From NCBI GenBank assembly GCA_934617135.1, contig CAKTUC010000037.1, positions 1 to 12,473 on the forward strand: a stretch of DNA of 12,473 nucleotides, given 5' to 3'. Every line of letters begins with the position of its first letter. The first letter of the stretch is position 1. This document shows positions 1-7,205 of this stretch, piece after piece. The stretch comes from an uncultured Collinsella sp. (GTDB lineage: Bacteria > Actinomycetota > Coriobacteriia > Coriobacteriales > Coriobacteriaceae). Below the pieces are notes generated by a model. The model was given only the letters and a program-made list of their open reading frames with translations, was not told where the DNA came from and made no database searches. The position numbers and the translations under genes are program-made.

Positions 1-30
1 GTCAGGGGTTCGATCCCCCTCGTCTCCACC
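1..30 (+). ncRNA. ssrA: tmRNA 3' end (partial, tRNA-like domain)
   Basis: The window opens inside a tRNA-like 3' domain. A 5-bp T stem (4-8 with 16-20) encloses the T loop TTCGATC (9-15). The 3' acceptor strand CGTCTCC (21-27), discriminator A (28) and CC (29-30) follow. The acceptor strand would pair with GGGGACG, the usual tmRNA 5' end, leaving the G3-U70 wobble recognised by alanyl-tRNA synthetase. From memory the segment closely resembles the Bacillus tmRNA 3' end. tmRNA with SmpB rescues stalled ribosomes and tags the unfinished protein. The base after CC is C, so the terminal A of CCA is not encoded here and would be added by nucleotidyltransferase. A tRNA-Ala end is the alternative, since it shares the G3-U70 pair. 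The rest of the gene lies outside the window. Confidence 0.7.
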
Positions 31-43
31 CGAGCATTGAATG

Positions 44-72
44 AGGCTCCAACGCAAGTTGGGGCCTTTTTT
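44..72 (+). terminator. Rho-independent terminator after the tmRNA
   Basis: AGGCTCCAAC (44-53) pairs with GTTGGGGCCT (58-67) over 10 bp with one T-G wobble. The loop is the stable GNRA tetraloop GCAA (54-57), and a run of six T (67-72) follows. This is a textbook intrinsic terminator placed 14 bases after the RNA gene. The ABC-F gene starts only 32 bases later with no clear promoter between, so it may depend on read-through or on a promoter overlapping the terminator. Confidence 0.92.
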
Positions 73-103
73 CATATAGGCACACAAGGTCAAAGGCGGC
101 ACC

Positions 104-2140
104 ATGATCCTTCTGGTCGACAAGATCGAAAAAAGCTTCGGCGCGCGCGTCCTTTTTAGCGGCGCGTCCTTCCAGATCAACCCCGGCGAGCGCTTTGCGC
201 TCGTGGGACCCAACGGCGCCGGCAAAACCACCATGCTCAAAATCATCATGGGTATCGACAGCCCCGACGCCGGCCAGGTCCAGTATGCCAAGGACTGCCA
301 GGTAGGCTACCTAGAGCAGGAAACCAACCTGGAGCACAAGGACACCACCATCCTCGCCGAAGTCATGGCGGCCGCCAAGGAAATCCGCCGCATGGGCGAG
401 CGCGCCAACGAGCTGCAGGCCCAAATCACCGATCTCTCCGAGCAGGGCAAGGACGTCGACGCCCTCCTTAACGAGTACGGCCAGGTCCAGGACCGCTTTG
501 AGCACCTGGGCGGCTACGAGCTCGAGAGCAACGCGCGCAAAATCCTGTCCGGCCTGGGCTTTAAAGTCACCGACTTTAAGCGCCCGTGCTCCGAGTTCTC
601 GGGCGGCTGGCAGATGCGCATCGCGCTGGCCAAGCTCTTCCTACGCCACCCCGACTTGCTGCTTCTGGACGAGCCCACCAACCACCTGGACCTCGAAAGC
701 GTTCAGTGGCTGCGAGGCTTTATTGCCAACTACGACGGCGCCGTCCTCATCGTCAGCCACGACCGCGCCTTTATGGACGCCTGCGTCGACCACGTCGCCG
801 CCCTCGAAAACCGCCGCGTAACCACCTACACCGGCAACTACAGCAGCTACCTTAAGCAGCGCGAAGACAACCTGGAGCAGATGCGCGCCAAGCGCGCCGC
901 CCAGGAGCGCGATATCGCCCACATGCAGGTCTTCGTTGACAAGTTCCGCTACAAGCCCACCAAGGCCGCCCAGGCCCAGGAGCGCATCCGCAAGATCGAG
1001 CAGATCAAAAAGGAGCTCGTCATCCTGCCTGAGGGCCACAAGCACATCGACTTTAAGTTTCCCGACCCGCCGCGCTCGGGCGACATGGTCGTGGGCCTGG
1101 AGGGTGTGTCCAAGTCCTACGGCGACAAGCACATCTACAGCGACATCGACCTCAAGCTCTACCGCGGCGAGCACGTGGCGCTCGTCGGCCCCAACGGCGC
1201 CGGTAAGTCCACCCTCATGAAGATCATCGCCGGCCTGGAGCCGCCCACCACCGGCACCCGCGATCTGGGCACCAACGTTGGCGTCGCCTACTATGCCCAG
1301 CACGCGCTCGAGGGCATGACCGAGTCCAACACCGTCCTGCAAGAGATCGACACCGTCACGCCCAAGTGGACCGTGCCGCAGCAGCGCAGCCTGCTGGGCG
1401 CCTTCCTGTTTAGTGACAACGATTCCATCGAAAAGCAGGTCCGCGTCCTCTCCGGCGGCGAAAAGGCGCGTCTGGCCCTTGCAAAGATGCTCGTGGCTCC
1501 CGAGGCGCTCCTGTGCCTGGACGAGCCCACCAACCACCTGGACATCGACTCGGTGGATATGCTCGAGAACGCCCTGCAAAACTTCCCCGGCACCATCGTG
1601 CTGATCAGCCACGACGAGCACCTGGTGCGCGCCGTGGCCAACCGCGTGATCGACATCCGCGACGGCAAGGTCACGGTCTACGACGGCGACTACGACTACT
1701 ACCTCTACAAGCGCGAGGACCTCGCAGCCCGCGCCGCCGCCGAGGCGGCAGGTGAGAGCGTGCCCGCCGCAGGCAAGAACGCCAAGCCCGCCAGTGACGC
1801 CCAAGCCAACACCCCCGCCGCGGCACCCAAGCCTGCCGAGGGCAAAAAGACCAAGGAGCAGAAGCGTGCCGAGGCGCAGGCCCGCGCCGCGCTCAACAAA
1901 AAGCTCAAGGGCGTGCGCAACCAGCTCAAGAAGATCGAGGCCGAGCTCGACAAAAAGCGCGCCCGCTATGACGAGCTTATGGAATTGATGGCAAGCGAAG
2001 AGCTTTATGCCGATCAAGACAAGTTCAACGCCGCGCTGGGGGAATATAACGGCCTTAAGAAGGAGCTGCCCGAGCTCGAGGACGAATGGCTCGAGCTTTC
2101 CACCCAGATCGAGGAGGAGACCGCGCGTGAACTCTCGTAA
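104..2140 (+). CDS. ABC-F family ATP-binding protein (ribosome-associated translation factor)
   Basis: This is a soluble ATPase with two ABC domains and no membrane segments, the hallmark of ABC-F proteins, which bind the ribosomal E site and relieve stalled or awkward translation. Domain 1 has Walker A GPNGAGKT (35-42), signature FSGGW (165-169) and Walker B LLLLDE (185-190) followed by PTNHLD. A charged helical linker (about 250-310) corresponds to the P-site tRNA interaction motif. Domain 2 has GPNGAGKS (362-369), LSGGE (449-453) and LLCLDE (469-474). After a low-complexity Ala/Pro/Lys stretch (about 545-600) comes a charged C-terminal coiled coil (about 605-675), as in Uup/YdiF-type members. 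At 678 aa it is slightly long for the family. The start follows a modest AAAGGCGG site (92-99). The exact subfamily, and whether it gives antibiotic protection, cannot be told from sequence alone; a housekeeping role is more likely. Confidence 0.95.
   Translation: MILLVDKIEKSFGARVLFSGASFQINPGERFALVGPNGAGKTTMLKIIMGIDSPDAGQVQYAKDCQVGYLEQETNLEHKDTTILAEVMAAAKEIRRMGERANELQAQITDLSEQGKDVDALLNEYGQVQDRFEHLGGYELESNARKILSGLGFKVTDFKRPCSEFSGGWQMRIALAKLFLRHPDLLLLDEPTNHLDLESVQWLRGFIANYDGAVLIVSHDRAFMDACVDHVAALENRRVTTYTGNYSSYLKQREDNLEQMRAKRAAQERDIAHMQVFVDKFRYKPTKAAQAQERIRKIEQIKKELVILPEGHKHIDFKFPDPPRSGDMVVGLEGVSKSYGDKHIYSDIDLKLYRGEHVALVGPNGAGKSTLMKIIAGLEPPTTGTRDLGTNVGVAYYAQHALEGMTESNTVLQEIDTVTPKWTVPQQRSLLGAFLFSDNDSIEKQVRVLSGGEKARLALAKMLVAPEALLCLDEPTNHLDIDSVDMLENALQNFPGTIVLISHDEHLVRAVANRVIDIRDGKVTVYDGDYDYYLYKREDLAARAAAEAAGESVPAAGKNAKPASDAQANTPAAAPKPAEGKKTKEQKRAEAQARAALNKKLKGVRNQLKKIEAELDKKRARYDELMELMASEELYADQDKFNAALGEYNGLKKELPELEDEWLELSTQIEEETARELS
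2113..2119 (+). promoter_or_regulatory. Ribosome binding site for the small membrane protein gene
   Basis: GGAGGAG lies inside the end of the ABC-F gene, 7 bases before a GTG at 2127. It supports this GTG, rather than the ATG at 2157 which has no comparable site, as the start of the overlapping reading frame. Confidence 0.6.
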
Positions 2141-2423
2141 AGCCGCCGCCGTGGCGATGAACATCGTCGCCATCGCCTGTCGCATCTGCGGAATCTTTAT
2201 GAGCGCGATGACCGTGCTGCTGTGCTTTAGTGGCCTGACCGCCAAGCTACAGATCGTCGGCTTTGTCGTCGAGCTTTCGCGCGCGCTGCCGAGCGCCATT
2301 GCCGGCTACGGCGTCATCACGTCGCCCTTTGGCGGCGTGTTCCGCCTGGATTACGCCATCGTGGCCGTCATCCTCTTTGTGGCCGACTACCTGCTCACGC
2401 GCGCCTCGCGCCGCGTGCGCTAG
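2127..2423 (+). CDS. Small hypothetical membrane protein, two predicted helices
   Basis: This 98-residue protein resembles no family I can name. It begins with a short basic stretch (NSRK) and a hydrophobic segment (about 10-35, rich in Ala, Ile, Met and Cys). A middle region (41-70) is moderately hydrophobic and Gly-rich. A second strong hydrophobic helix (about 75-91) follows, and the protein ends in the basic tail RASRRVR. The pattern fits a small inner-membrane protein with both ends probably cytoplasmic. The GTG start at 2127 has a good GGAGGAG site and overlaps the ABC-F gene by 14 bases, implying translational coupling. An ATG at 2157 would give an 88-residue version. The stop is 9 bases before the M50 protease gene, so the two may be co-translated and act in the same membrane, but no function can be assigned. 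Confidence 0.65.
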   Translation: MNSRKAAAVAMNIVAIACRICGIFMSAMTVLLCFSGLTAKLQIVGFVVELSRALPSAIAGYGVITSPFGGVFRLDYAIVAVILFVADYLLTRASRRVR

Positions 2424-2432
2424 GGAAACGCC

Positions 2433-3116
2433 ATGTCCAGCAGCTACTTCATGAACCTGCTCGCCAGCGCCGTCGCCGTCATCGTGGGCATCGTCATCCA
2501 CGAAAGCGCGCACGCCGCCGCGGCCTGGGCGCTTGGCGACAAGACGGCCCGTTCGCGCGGTCGCGTCTCGCTCAACCCGCTCAACCATATCGACCCGTTT
2601 GGCACCATCATTCTGCCGCTGCTTATGCTTGCCGCCGGCGGCCCGGTGTTTGCCTTCGCCAAGCCCGTGCCCGTCTACCTCAACAACCTTAAGCACCCCA
2701 AGCGCGACGAGGTCCTGGTGAGCGCGGCAGGCCCCGCGTCGAACATCGCACTCGCATGCCTGGCCGCAGCGCTCATGCACGCGGCATACGGCAACCTCTA
2801 CGCCAGCATGTCCTTTGGCGTGGCGTCCCAGATCATGAACTTCGGCGCCACGTTCATCATGGTCAACCTGTCGCTTGCGTTCTTTAATCTCATCCCGATC
2901 CCACCGCTCGACGGCTCGTCGATCATCGTCCCGTTCCTCAAAGGCAAGGCGCTCGCCAACTACTACCGCCTGCAGCAATACGCCATGCCGATCCTTATCA
3001 TCGTGCTGTACCTGCTGCCCATGTGGACCGGCATCGACGTGATCGGCCGCTATTTCGACGTTACCGTGTATCCGCTGGCAGAGCAGCTGCTCACCTTCGC
3101 AATCGCCGGCATCTAG
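2433..3116 (+). CDS. Site-2 protease family membrane metalloprotease (peptidase M50)
   Basis: This polytopic membrane zinc protease has 227 aa. The zinc motif HESAH (HExxH, 23-27) sits in the first hydrophobic helix. The conserved NPLNHID region (48-54) follows it. NLIPIPPLDG (152-161) carries the third probable zinc ligand, Asp160. About five hydrophobic segments are visible, near 8-30, 57-75, 95-118, 133-158 and 180-200. The length fits the compact M50 group without a PDZ insert. M50 proteases cut substrates within the membrane, often regulatory anti-sigma factors or leftover signal peptides; this one's substrate is unknown. A compact M50 gene next to scpA-scpB is a recurring arrangement in Gram-positive bacteria. 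The start is ATG 2433 behind a weak AGGGA site, 9 bases after the upstream stop. Confidence 0.93.
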   Translation: MSSSYFMNLLASAVAVIVGIVIHESAHAAAAWALGDKTARSRGRVSLNPLNHIDPFGTIILPLLMLAAGGPVFAFAKPVPVYLNNLKHPKRDEVLVSAAGPASNIALACLAAALMHAAYGNLYASMSFGVASQIMNFGATFIMVNLSLAFFNLIPIPPLDGSSIIVPFLKGKALANYYRLQQYAMPILIIVLYLLPMWTGIDVIGRYFDVTVYPLAEQLLTFAIAGI

Positions 3117-3124
3117 GGTAAACT
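3096..3124 (+). promoter_or_regulatory. Weak sigma-70-type promoter candidate before scpA
   Basis: TTCGCA (3096-3101) and TAAACT (3119-3124) each match four of six consensus bases and are 17 bases apart, the ideal spacing. They sit at the end of the protease gene and the start of the largest gap between the first three genes and scpA. AT-rich hexamers are uncommon in this GC-rich window, but matches this good arise by chance, so this is only a suggestion. Confidence 0.22.
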
Positions 3125-3131
3125 TACAGGT

Positions 3132-3150
3132 CGACCGTGCAGAACGGTCG
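3132..3150 (+). other. Perfect hairpin in the leader before scpA
   Basis: CGACCGT (3132-3138) and ACGGTCG (3144-3150) form a perfect 7-bp stem around the five-base loop GCAGA. No T run follows, so it is not an intrinsic terminator. If transcription starts from the candidate promoter just upstream, the hairpin would sit near the 5' end of the scpA transcript, where it could protect the RNA. It could also mark a processing point between the protease and scpA messages. It may equally be an operator-like inverted repeat. Confidence 0.45.
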
Positions 3151-3186
3151 CAACGTGCACCCAAACCGCGCCGCGAAGGCGCCGTC

Positions 3187-3194
3187 AAAGGAGG
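3187..3194 (+). promoter_or_regulatory. Strong ribosome binding site for scpA
   Basis: AAAGGAGG lies 6 bases before the ATG at 3201. It is among the best Shine-Dalgarno matches in the window and fixes the scpA start. Confidence 0.85.
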
Positions 3195-3200
3195 TCGAAG

Positions 3201-4010
3201 ATGTCGTATCGCGTGTCGACGCAGGTCTACAGCGGACCGTTCGACCTGCTGCTGCAGCTGGTAACCCGCCAAAAAGTAGATATCGGCGCCATCTCGATTA
3301 GCGAGGTGGCTGAGCAATACCTGGCCGAGGCCGAGCGCATCGAGGCGCTGGACCTAGACGTGGCAAGCGACTTTTTGCTGGTCGCGGCAACCCTTTTGGA
3401 CATTAAGGCCGCCTCGCTGGTGCCCCAGGAAGCCCCGAGCAAAACCATCGACGATAACGAGGACGATGATGAGCTCGAGGAGCTCAGCGCGCTTGACGGC
3501 GACGCCCTGCGCGAGGTCCTGATCCAGCGCCTGATCGCCTACAAGCAGTTTAAGGGCGCGGCGGCGGCCCTTGGCGCCCGCATGCAGGCTGAGAGCCGCA
3601 TGCATCCGCGCGTGGCCGGCCCCGACCCCGAGTTCTTGGGCCTTATGCCCGACTACCTGGCCGGCATCACCCTGCGCGGCCTGGCCGTCATCTGCGCCGA
3701 TCTGGACGGCAAACGCCAGACCTTCCTGCTGGAGGCCGAGCACGTGGCGCCGCATCGTGTGCCGCTCGACCTGACCGTTGCCTCGGTCGACCGCTTTACC
3801 ATGGCGCACCAAACCTGCACCTTCCGCGAGCTGCTGGACGGCGACGCCACCACCGAGCAGCTCGTCGTCACCTTCTTGGCCATGTTGGAGCTCGCCAAGC
3901 GCGGCTCGCTCACCCTGAGCCAGGACGAGATCTTTGGAGCCATTCAGATTAACCGCGTCGAGGGCGCCGAGGCCTATGTGCCCGGCGAGGGCCCCGAGCT
4001 CATCGAATAG
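3201..4010 (+). CDS. scpA: Segregation and condensation protein A
   Basis: This is the kleisin subunit that bridges the SMC ATPase heads and, with ScpB, forms the bacterial condensin-like complex that compacts and separates newly replicated chromosomes. The N-terminal family signature GPFDLLL (12-18) is present. It is followed by the SMC-contacting helical region (about 20-80, including VDIGAISISEVAEQYL) with the typical DFLLVAATLLDIKA stretch. An acidic linker (about 87-100, rich in Asp and Glu) leads to the middle region, and the C-terminal 70-80 residues (about 190-265) match the expected winged-helix domain. The length, 269 aa, is normal. The start has an AAAGGAGG site 6 bases away. The stop is 12 bases before scpB, as expected for the co-transcribed partner. 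Confidence 0.97.
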   Translation: MSYRVSTQVYSGPFDLLLQLVTRQKVDIGAISISEVAEQYLAEAERIEALDLDVASDFLLVAATLLDIKAASLVPQEAPSKTIDDNEDDDELEELSALDGDALREVLIQRLIAYKQFKGAAAALGARMQAESRMHPRVAGPDPEFLGLMPDYLAGITLRGLAVICADLDGKRQTFLLEAEHVAPHRVPLDLTVASVDRFTMAHQTCTFRELLDGDATTEQLVVTFLAMLELAKRGSLTLSQDEIFGAIQINRVEGAEAYVPGEGPELIE

Positions 4011-4022
4011 GAGCGGCCAGCC

Positions 4023-4751
4023 ATGTCAAACCTTTCCACGCTGGAAGCAAACAGCCTCAAGGGCGCCCTCGAAGCGCTGCTGCTGGTCTCGAGCGACCCC
4101 GTGAGCGCGCCCGCGCTGGCAGGTGCGCTCGACATCGCCCCCGGCGAGTGTGCATCGCTGCTCGCCGAGCTCAAGGTTGAGTACGAGGAGGCCAACCGCG
4201 GCTTTCAGCTGCGCGAGGTCGCCGGTGGCTGGCGCCTGTTTACGCATCCCGCCTACCACGACGTGGTCGAGGCCTATGTGCTGAGCTGGGACACGCAAAA
4301 GCTGTCGCAGGCGGCGCTCGAGACGCTCGCCGTCATCGCCTACCATCAGCCCGTCACGCGCGAGGTGGTCAAGGGCATCCGCGGCGTCAACTCCGACGGC
4401 GTCATCGCGTCGCTCGTGGACAAGGGCCTGGTGCGCGAGCTCGGCCGCGACCCCCAGCGCGGTCAGGCTATCATCTACGGCACGACCAATGCCTTCCTAG
4501 AGAAGTTCGGCCTGCGCTCCACCCGTGACCTGCCTGATTTGGAACAGTTTGCCCCCGACGAGCAGTCGCGCCAGTTTATCCGCGAGCGCCTGAGCGGCCG
4601 CAGCATTCAGTCCACGCTCGAGGAGCAGGCCGAGGACCTGGACGAAGAGCGCGAGTTGCTCGATACCGATGTTGAGGATGTTGAGGCGATCGAGGGCGAG
4701 GTAACCCTAGTTAACGACAGCGCCTCGGAGGATATGCATGACGAGAACTAA
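4023..4751 (+). CDS. scpB: Segregation and condensation protein B
   Basis: ScpB dimerises through tandem winged helices and binds the ScpA kleisin, regulating the SMC complex. The N-terminal part (about 10-85) contains the usual LKGALEALLLVSSDPVS-like opening and the GFQLREVAGGWRLFT strand region. The second winged helix carries the family hallmark ALETLAVIAYHQPVTR (98-113) followed by IRGVNSDG and the DPQRGQAIIYGTT region. The C-terminal 50 or so residues (about 190-242) are strongly acidic and look disordered, which is common but variable in the family. AGGAG (4009-4013) lies 9 bases before the ATG. The end overlaps rluB by 14 bases, so the two are probably translationally coupled. Confidence 0.97.
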   Translation: MSNLSTLEANSLKGALEALLLVSSDPVSAPALAGALDIAPGECASLLAELKVEYEEANRGFQLREVAGGWRLFTHPAYHDVVEAYVLSWDTQKLSQAALETLAVIAYHQPVTREVVKGIRGVNSDGVIASLVDKGLVRELGRDPQRGQAIIYGTTNAFLEKFGLRSTRDLPDLEQFAPDEQSRQFIRERLSGRSIQSTLEEQAEDLDEERELLDTDVEDVEAIEGEVTLVNDSASEDMHDEN

Positions 4752-5703
4752 CGAAGCAGGGGAGACGCGCATCGTCGGCACCGCGGAATCGCCCGAATCC
4801 GGCGCCCAGCCCGTCTATCCGCACACCATGCGCCTGCAGCGCTTTTTGGCGCGCGCGGGCGTGGCGAGCCGACGCGGCTCGGAAGACCTAATGACCGCCG
4901 GCCGCGTAACCGTCAACGGCGAGGTCGCGACCGAGCTGGGCACCAAGGTCGACGTCGACCGCGACCATATCGAGGTCGACGGCATGCCCGTCAAGCTCAA
5001 CCAGGGCGCCGCGTACCTGATGCTCTACAAGCCGACCGGTTATCTCACCACCATGAGCGACCCTCAGGAGCGTCCCTGCGTGGCCGACCTGGTTCCGCGC
5101 GACCGCTTTCCGGGGCTCTTCCCGGTGGGCCGTCTGGACCGCGACACCACGGGCCTTCTGCTCTTTACCACCGACGGCGATCTGTCTCAGGACCTGCTGC
5201 ATCCCAGCAAGCACGTCTACAAGACCTACCAGGCACTCGTGGACGGCCGCCTGACGGACCGCGACTTGGAACCGCTCCGCCGCGGTATCGAGCTCGATGA
5301 TGGCCTGTGCCAGCCGGCCATCTGCCGTGTCATTACCGCGCACGAGGCCGATGCCGTAGCTCCCCAGGGCGTCAAACCCGGCACCACCGCCGTGGAGGTC
5401 ATCATCCGCGAGGGACGCAAGAACCAGGTCAAGCGCATGCTGAGCAAGATCCACCATCCGGTGATCCGCCTGCATCGCTGCAACTTTGCCGGCCTGGAAC
5501 TCGAGGGCGTGGCCAAAGGCTCGTGGCGCGAGCTCACCGACCGCGAGGTGCAGATCCTCAAGGACGGCGGCATTCCGCCCAAGCAGGCCAGCGCCAAGCG
5601 CGGCGGCAAGCCCCAGGACAACCCTGCAAGCCGCACGCGCCACCACGGCAGCCACGGCTCCGCGCCCAAACGCAACACCTACCGCGAGCGCTACACGGGG
5701 TAG
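4738..5703 (+). CDS. rluB: Ribosomal large subunit pseudouridine synthase B-type (RsuA/RluB family)
   Basis: The protein converts a uridine in rRNA to pseudouridine; in characterised RluB the site is in 23S rRNA domain V. An S4 RNA-binding domain (about 31-80, from MRLQRFLARAGVASRR) precedes the catalytic domain. Catalytic motif GRLDRDTTGLLL (131-142) holds the nucleophile, probably Asp134. Downstream VEVIIREGRKNQVKRML is a strong family match. An N-terminal extension of about 30 residues and a basic, Ser/Gly/His-rich C-terminal tail (about 279-321) lie outside the domains and may help rRNA binding. The ATG at 4738 has GGAGG at 4727-4731 and overlaps scpB. An internal ATG at 4828 begins exactly at the S4 domain but lacks a ribosome site. 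RsuA or another paralogue's specificity cannot be excluded, but the scpAB context favours RluB. Confidence 0.93.
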   Translation: MTRTNEAGETRIVGTAESPESGAQPVYPHTMRLQRFLARAGVASRRGSEDLMTAGRVTVNGEVATELGTKVDVDRDHIEVDGMPVKLNQGAAYLMLYKPTGYLTTMSDPQERPCVADLVPRDRFPGLFPVGRLDRDTTGLLLFTTDGDLSQDLLHPSKHVYKTYQALVDGRLTDRDLEPLRRGIELDDGLCQPAICRVITAHEADAVAPQGVKPGTTAVEVIIREGRKNQVKRMLSKIHHPVIRLHRCNFAGLELEGVAKGSWRELTDREVQILKDGGIPPKQASAKRGGKPQDNPASRTRHHGSHGSAPKRNTYRERYTG

Positions 5704-5769
5704 GCAACCTACCGCACCCCAGCACTCGCGAACCATACCAGCACGTCAACCACCGAAAGGAAGCATTGC

Positions 5770-6456
5770 ATGATCGTCGCCATCGACGGCCCCGCCGGTT
5801 CCGGTAAGTCCACTATCGCTAAGGAGATCGCCCGTCAGCTGGGCTTTAACAAGCTCGACACGGGCGCCATGTATCGCGCCGTCACCTTTGCCGCGCTCGA
5901 CCGCGGCATCGATCTGGACGACGAGGCGGCCATCGACGCCCTCGCCGAGCAGATCGAGATCCGCTTTACCAACGGCACCGGCGAGGATACGCGCCTGACC
6001 ATCGACGGCGTGGACGCCTCTGCCGCCATCCGCACCCCGCAGGTGGACGCCAACGTCTCCAAGGTCTCGGCCTACCCGGGTGTGCGCGCCGCCATGCTCA
6101 TTCACCAGCGCCGCGCCGCCGAGGACCGCGATATCGTGGCCGAGGGTCGCGACATCGGAACCGTCGTGTTCCCTAACGCGCAGGTCAAGGTCTTCCTGAC
6201 CGCCGACCCGCGCGAGCGCGCCCGCCGCCGCGTGCTGCAGCGCCACCAAAACGACGCTCAGCCGCTCACGTCCGCGCAACTCGAGGCCGAGGTCGACGAG
6301 ACCCTCGATGCCCTCAAGCAGCGCGACAAGCTCGACAGCAGCCGCGAGGTCGCGCCGCTCGTGCCCGCCGAGGACGCCGTGCACGTCGACTCCACCGCCC
6401 ACACCATCGACGAGGTCGTCCGTATCATCGAGGACCTCATCAACCAAAGGAGGTAG
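5770..6456 (+). CDS. cmk: Cytidylate kinase (CMP/dCMP kinase)
   Basis: The enzyme phosphorylates CMP and dCMP to the diphosphates with ATP in the cytoplasm, feeding nucleotide pools and recycling the CMP set free by phospholipid synthesis. The P-loop GPAGSGKS (7-14) is followed by the nucleotide-binding DTGAMYRA (30-37), a CMP-specific insert region (about 60-110) and the conserved GRDIGTVVFP (126-135). FLTADPRERARRR then provides lid arginines. At 228 aa it has the usual bacterial type-I length. The start is supported by AAAGGAAG (5756-5763), 6 bases upstream. A 66-base gap separates it from rluB, and I see no terminator or convincing promoter in that gap. The stop overlaps the ribosome site of plsC. 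Confidence 0.98.
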   Translation: MIVAIDGPAGSGKSTIAKEIARQLGFNKLDTGAMYRAVTFAALDRGIDLDDEAAIDALAEQIEIRFTNGTGEDTRLTIDGVDASAAIRTPQVDANVSKVSAYPGVRAAMLIHQRRAAEDRDIVAEGRDIGTVVFPNAQVKVFLTADPRERARRRVLQRHQNDAQPLTSAQLEAEVDETLDALKQRDKLDSSREVAPLVPAEDAVHVDSTAHTIDEVVRIIEDLINQRR

Positions 6457-6459
6457 CCC

Positions 6460-7188
6460 ATGCGCCTGTTTAAGCAGACGCCCGAGGACTATTACAACGC
6501 CCCCTACGCCGAGTTCCCGGCGCTCATCCGCGCCGTCGTCGTGGTGGTCATGGCTATTCTGTGGGCCTTCTCCAAGCTCATGTGGCGCTGGAAGGTCGAG
6601 GACGCCGACCTGCTGTTTGAGCGCCAGGAGGGTCGCGGCAGCGTAGTCATCTGCAACCACACCTCGATGGCCGAACTCTTGGCCGTGGAGACGGCGCTGT
6701 TCTTTGGCGGCCGCCGCATCCGCCCCATCTTTAAGTCCGAGTTTGCCAAGAGCAAGATTGTGCGCTGGGCCTTTAGCCGCGTGGGCGGCATCCCTGTGGA
6801 GCGCGGTACTGCCGATATGAAGTGCCTGCGCGCCGCCCAGCATGCGCTGCAGCGCGGCGAGGACGTCCTGATCTTCCCCGAGGGCACGCGCATCCGCTCG
6901 CGCGAGATCAAACCCGAGGTCCATGGCGGCTTTGCGCTCATCGCTCAGATGGGCAAGGCGCCGGTCAACCCGCTCGCCATTTGTGGCTGGTCCGACATTA
7001 CGCCTAAAGGCAAAAAGCTCATGCGCCCCAAAAAGTGCTGGATCCGCGCCGGCAAGGCCATTTCGCTATCCGATGCTCCGGCCGAGCTCAAGCGCAAGGA
7101 ACGCCTGGCCTGGTTTGAGTCCGAGGCCATGAGTCGCGTCTACGCCATGCGCGACGACCTGTGCGCTGAGCACCCGGGCAGGTTCTAG
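6460..7188 (+). CDS. plsC: 1-acyl-sn-glycerol-3-phosphate acyltransferase (PlsC family) with HX4E motif
   Basis: A membrane-bound acyltransferase of the LPLAT family, 242 aa, expected to turn lysophosphatidic acid into phosphatidic acid. One N-terminal membrane helix is visible (about 21-42). Motif I reads NHTSMAE (66-72): the catalytic His67 is present, but the usual Asp of HX4D is Glu72. Motif II is GGIPVERG (109-116), motif III IFPEGTR (138-144) and motif IV VNPLAI (169-174). Other members of the family could act on different acceptors, so the substrate is inferred. The start sits behind the strong AAAGGAGGT (6446-6454), whose last base is the first base of the cmk stop. Cmk, PlsC and IspH in this order is a pattern I associate with Gram-positive genomes. 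Confidence 0.92.
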   Translation: MRLFKQTPEDYYNAPYAEFPALIRAVVVVVMAILWAFSKLMWRWKVEDADLLFERQEGRGSVVICNHTSMAELLAVETALFFGGRRIRPIFKSEFAKSKIVRWAFSRVGGIPVERGTADMKCLRAAQHALQRGEDVLIFPEGTRIRSREIKPEVHGGFALIAQMGKAPVNPLAICGWSDITPKGKKLMRPKKCWIRAGKAISLSDAPAELKRKERLAWFESEAMSRVYAMRDDLCAEHPGRF

Positions 7189-7192
7189 CCAT

Positions 7193-7199
7193 GGGAGAG
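7193..7199 (+). promoter_or_regulatory. Ribosome binding site that decides the ispH start
   Basis: GGGAGAG lies 6 bases before the ATG at 7206. It overlaps an earlier in-frame ATG (7191-7193), which has no ribosome site of its own. This favours 7206 as the real start. Confidence 0.7.
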
Positions 7200-7205
7200 A
7201 ACGTC

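Noticed and set aside
1..30. tRNA-Ala 3' end
   Set aside because: The G3-U70 wobble and A discriminator fit both, but the CGTCTCC acceptor matches the tmRNA GGGGACG end better. It is kept as the alternative, not fully excluded.
73..103. Promoter for the ABC-F gene between terminator and start
   Set aside because: A TATAGG at 75-80 resembles a -10 box, but no -35-like element lies at the right distance; the region upstream is the terminator stem.
641..2299. Long antisense open frame (552 codons) opposite the ABC-F gene
   Set aside because: It mirrors a well-supported gene. GC-rich third positions on the coding strand remove stops from the opposite frames, and the predicted product is Val/Leu/Gly/Ala-rich with no recognisable domain.
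3132..3150. Intrinsic terminator after the M50 protease gene
   Set aside because: The stem is perfect but no T run follows, so it is reported as a hairpin of unknown role.
2247..3317. Antisense open frame of 356 codons opposite the membrane protein and protease genes
   Set aside because: It spans three coding regions and a gap on the other strand, has His/Asp/Gly/Arg-biased composition typical of a shadow frame, and shows no motif.
4888..5736. Antisense open frame of 282 codons opposite rluB
   Set aside because: Shadow of rluB caused by codon bias. There is no domain signal in the product.
5746..6924. Antisense open frame of 392 codons opposite cmk and plsC
   Set aside because: It crosses two solid genes and has the same biased composition as the other shadow frames, with no ribosome site or motif.
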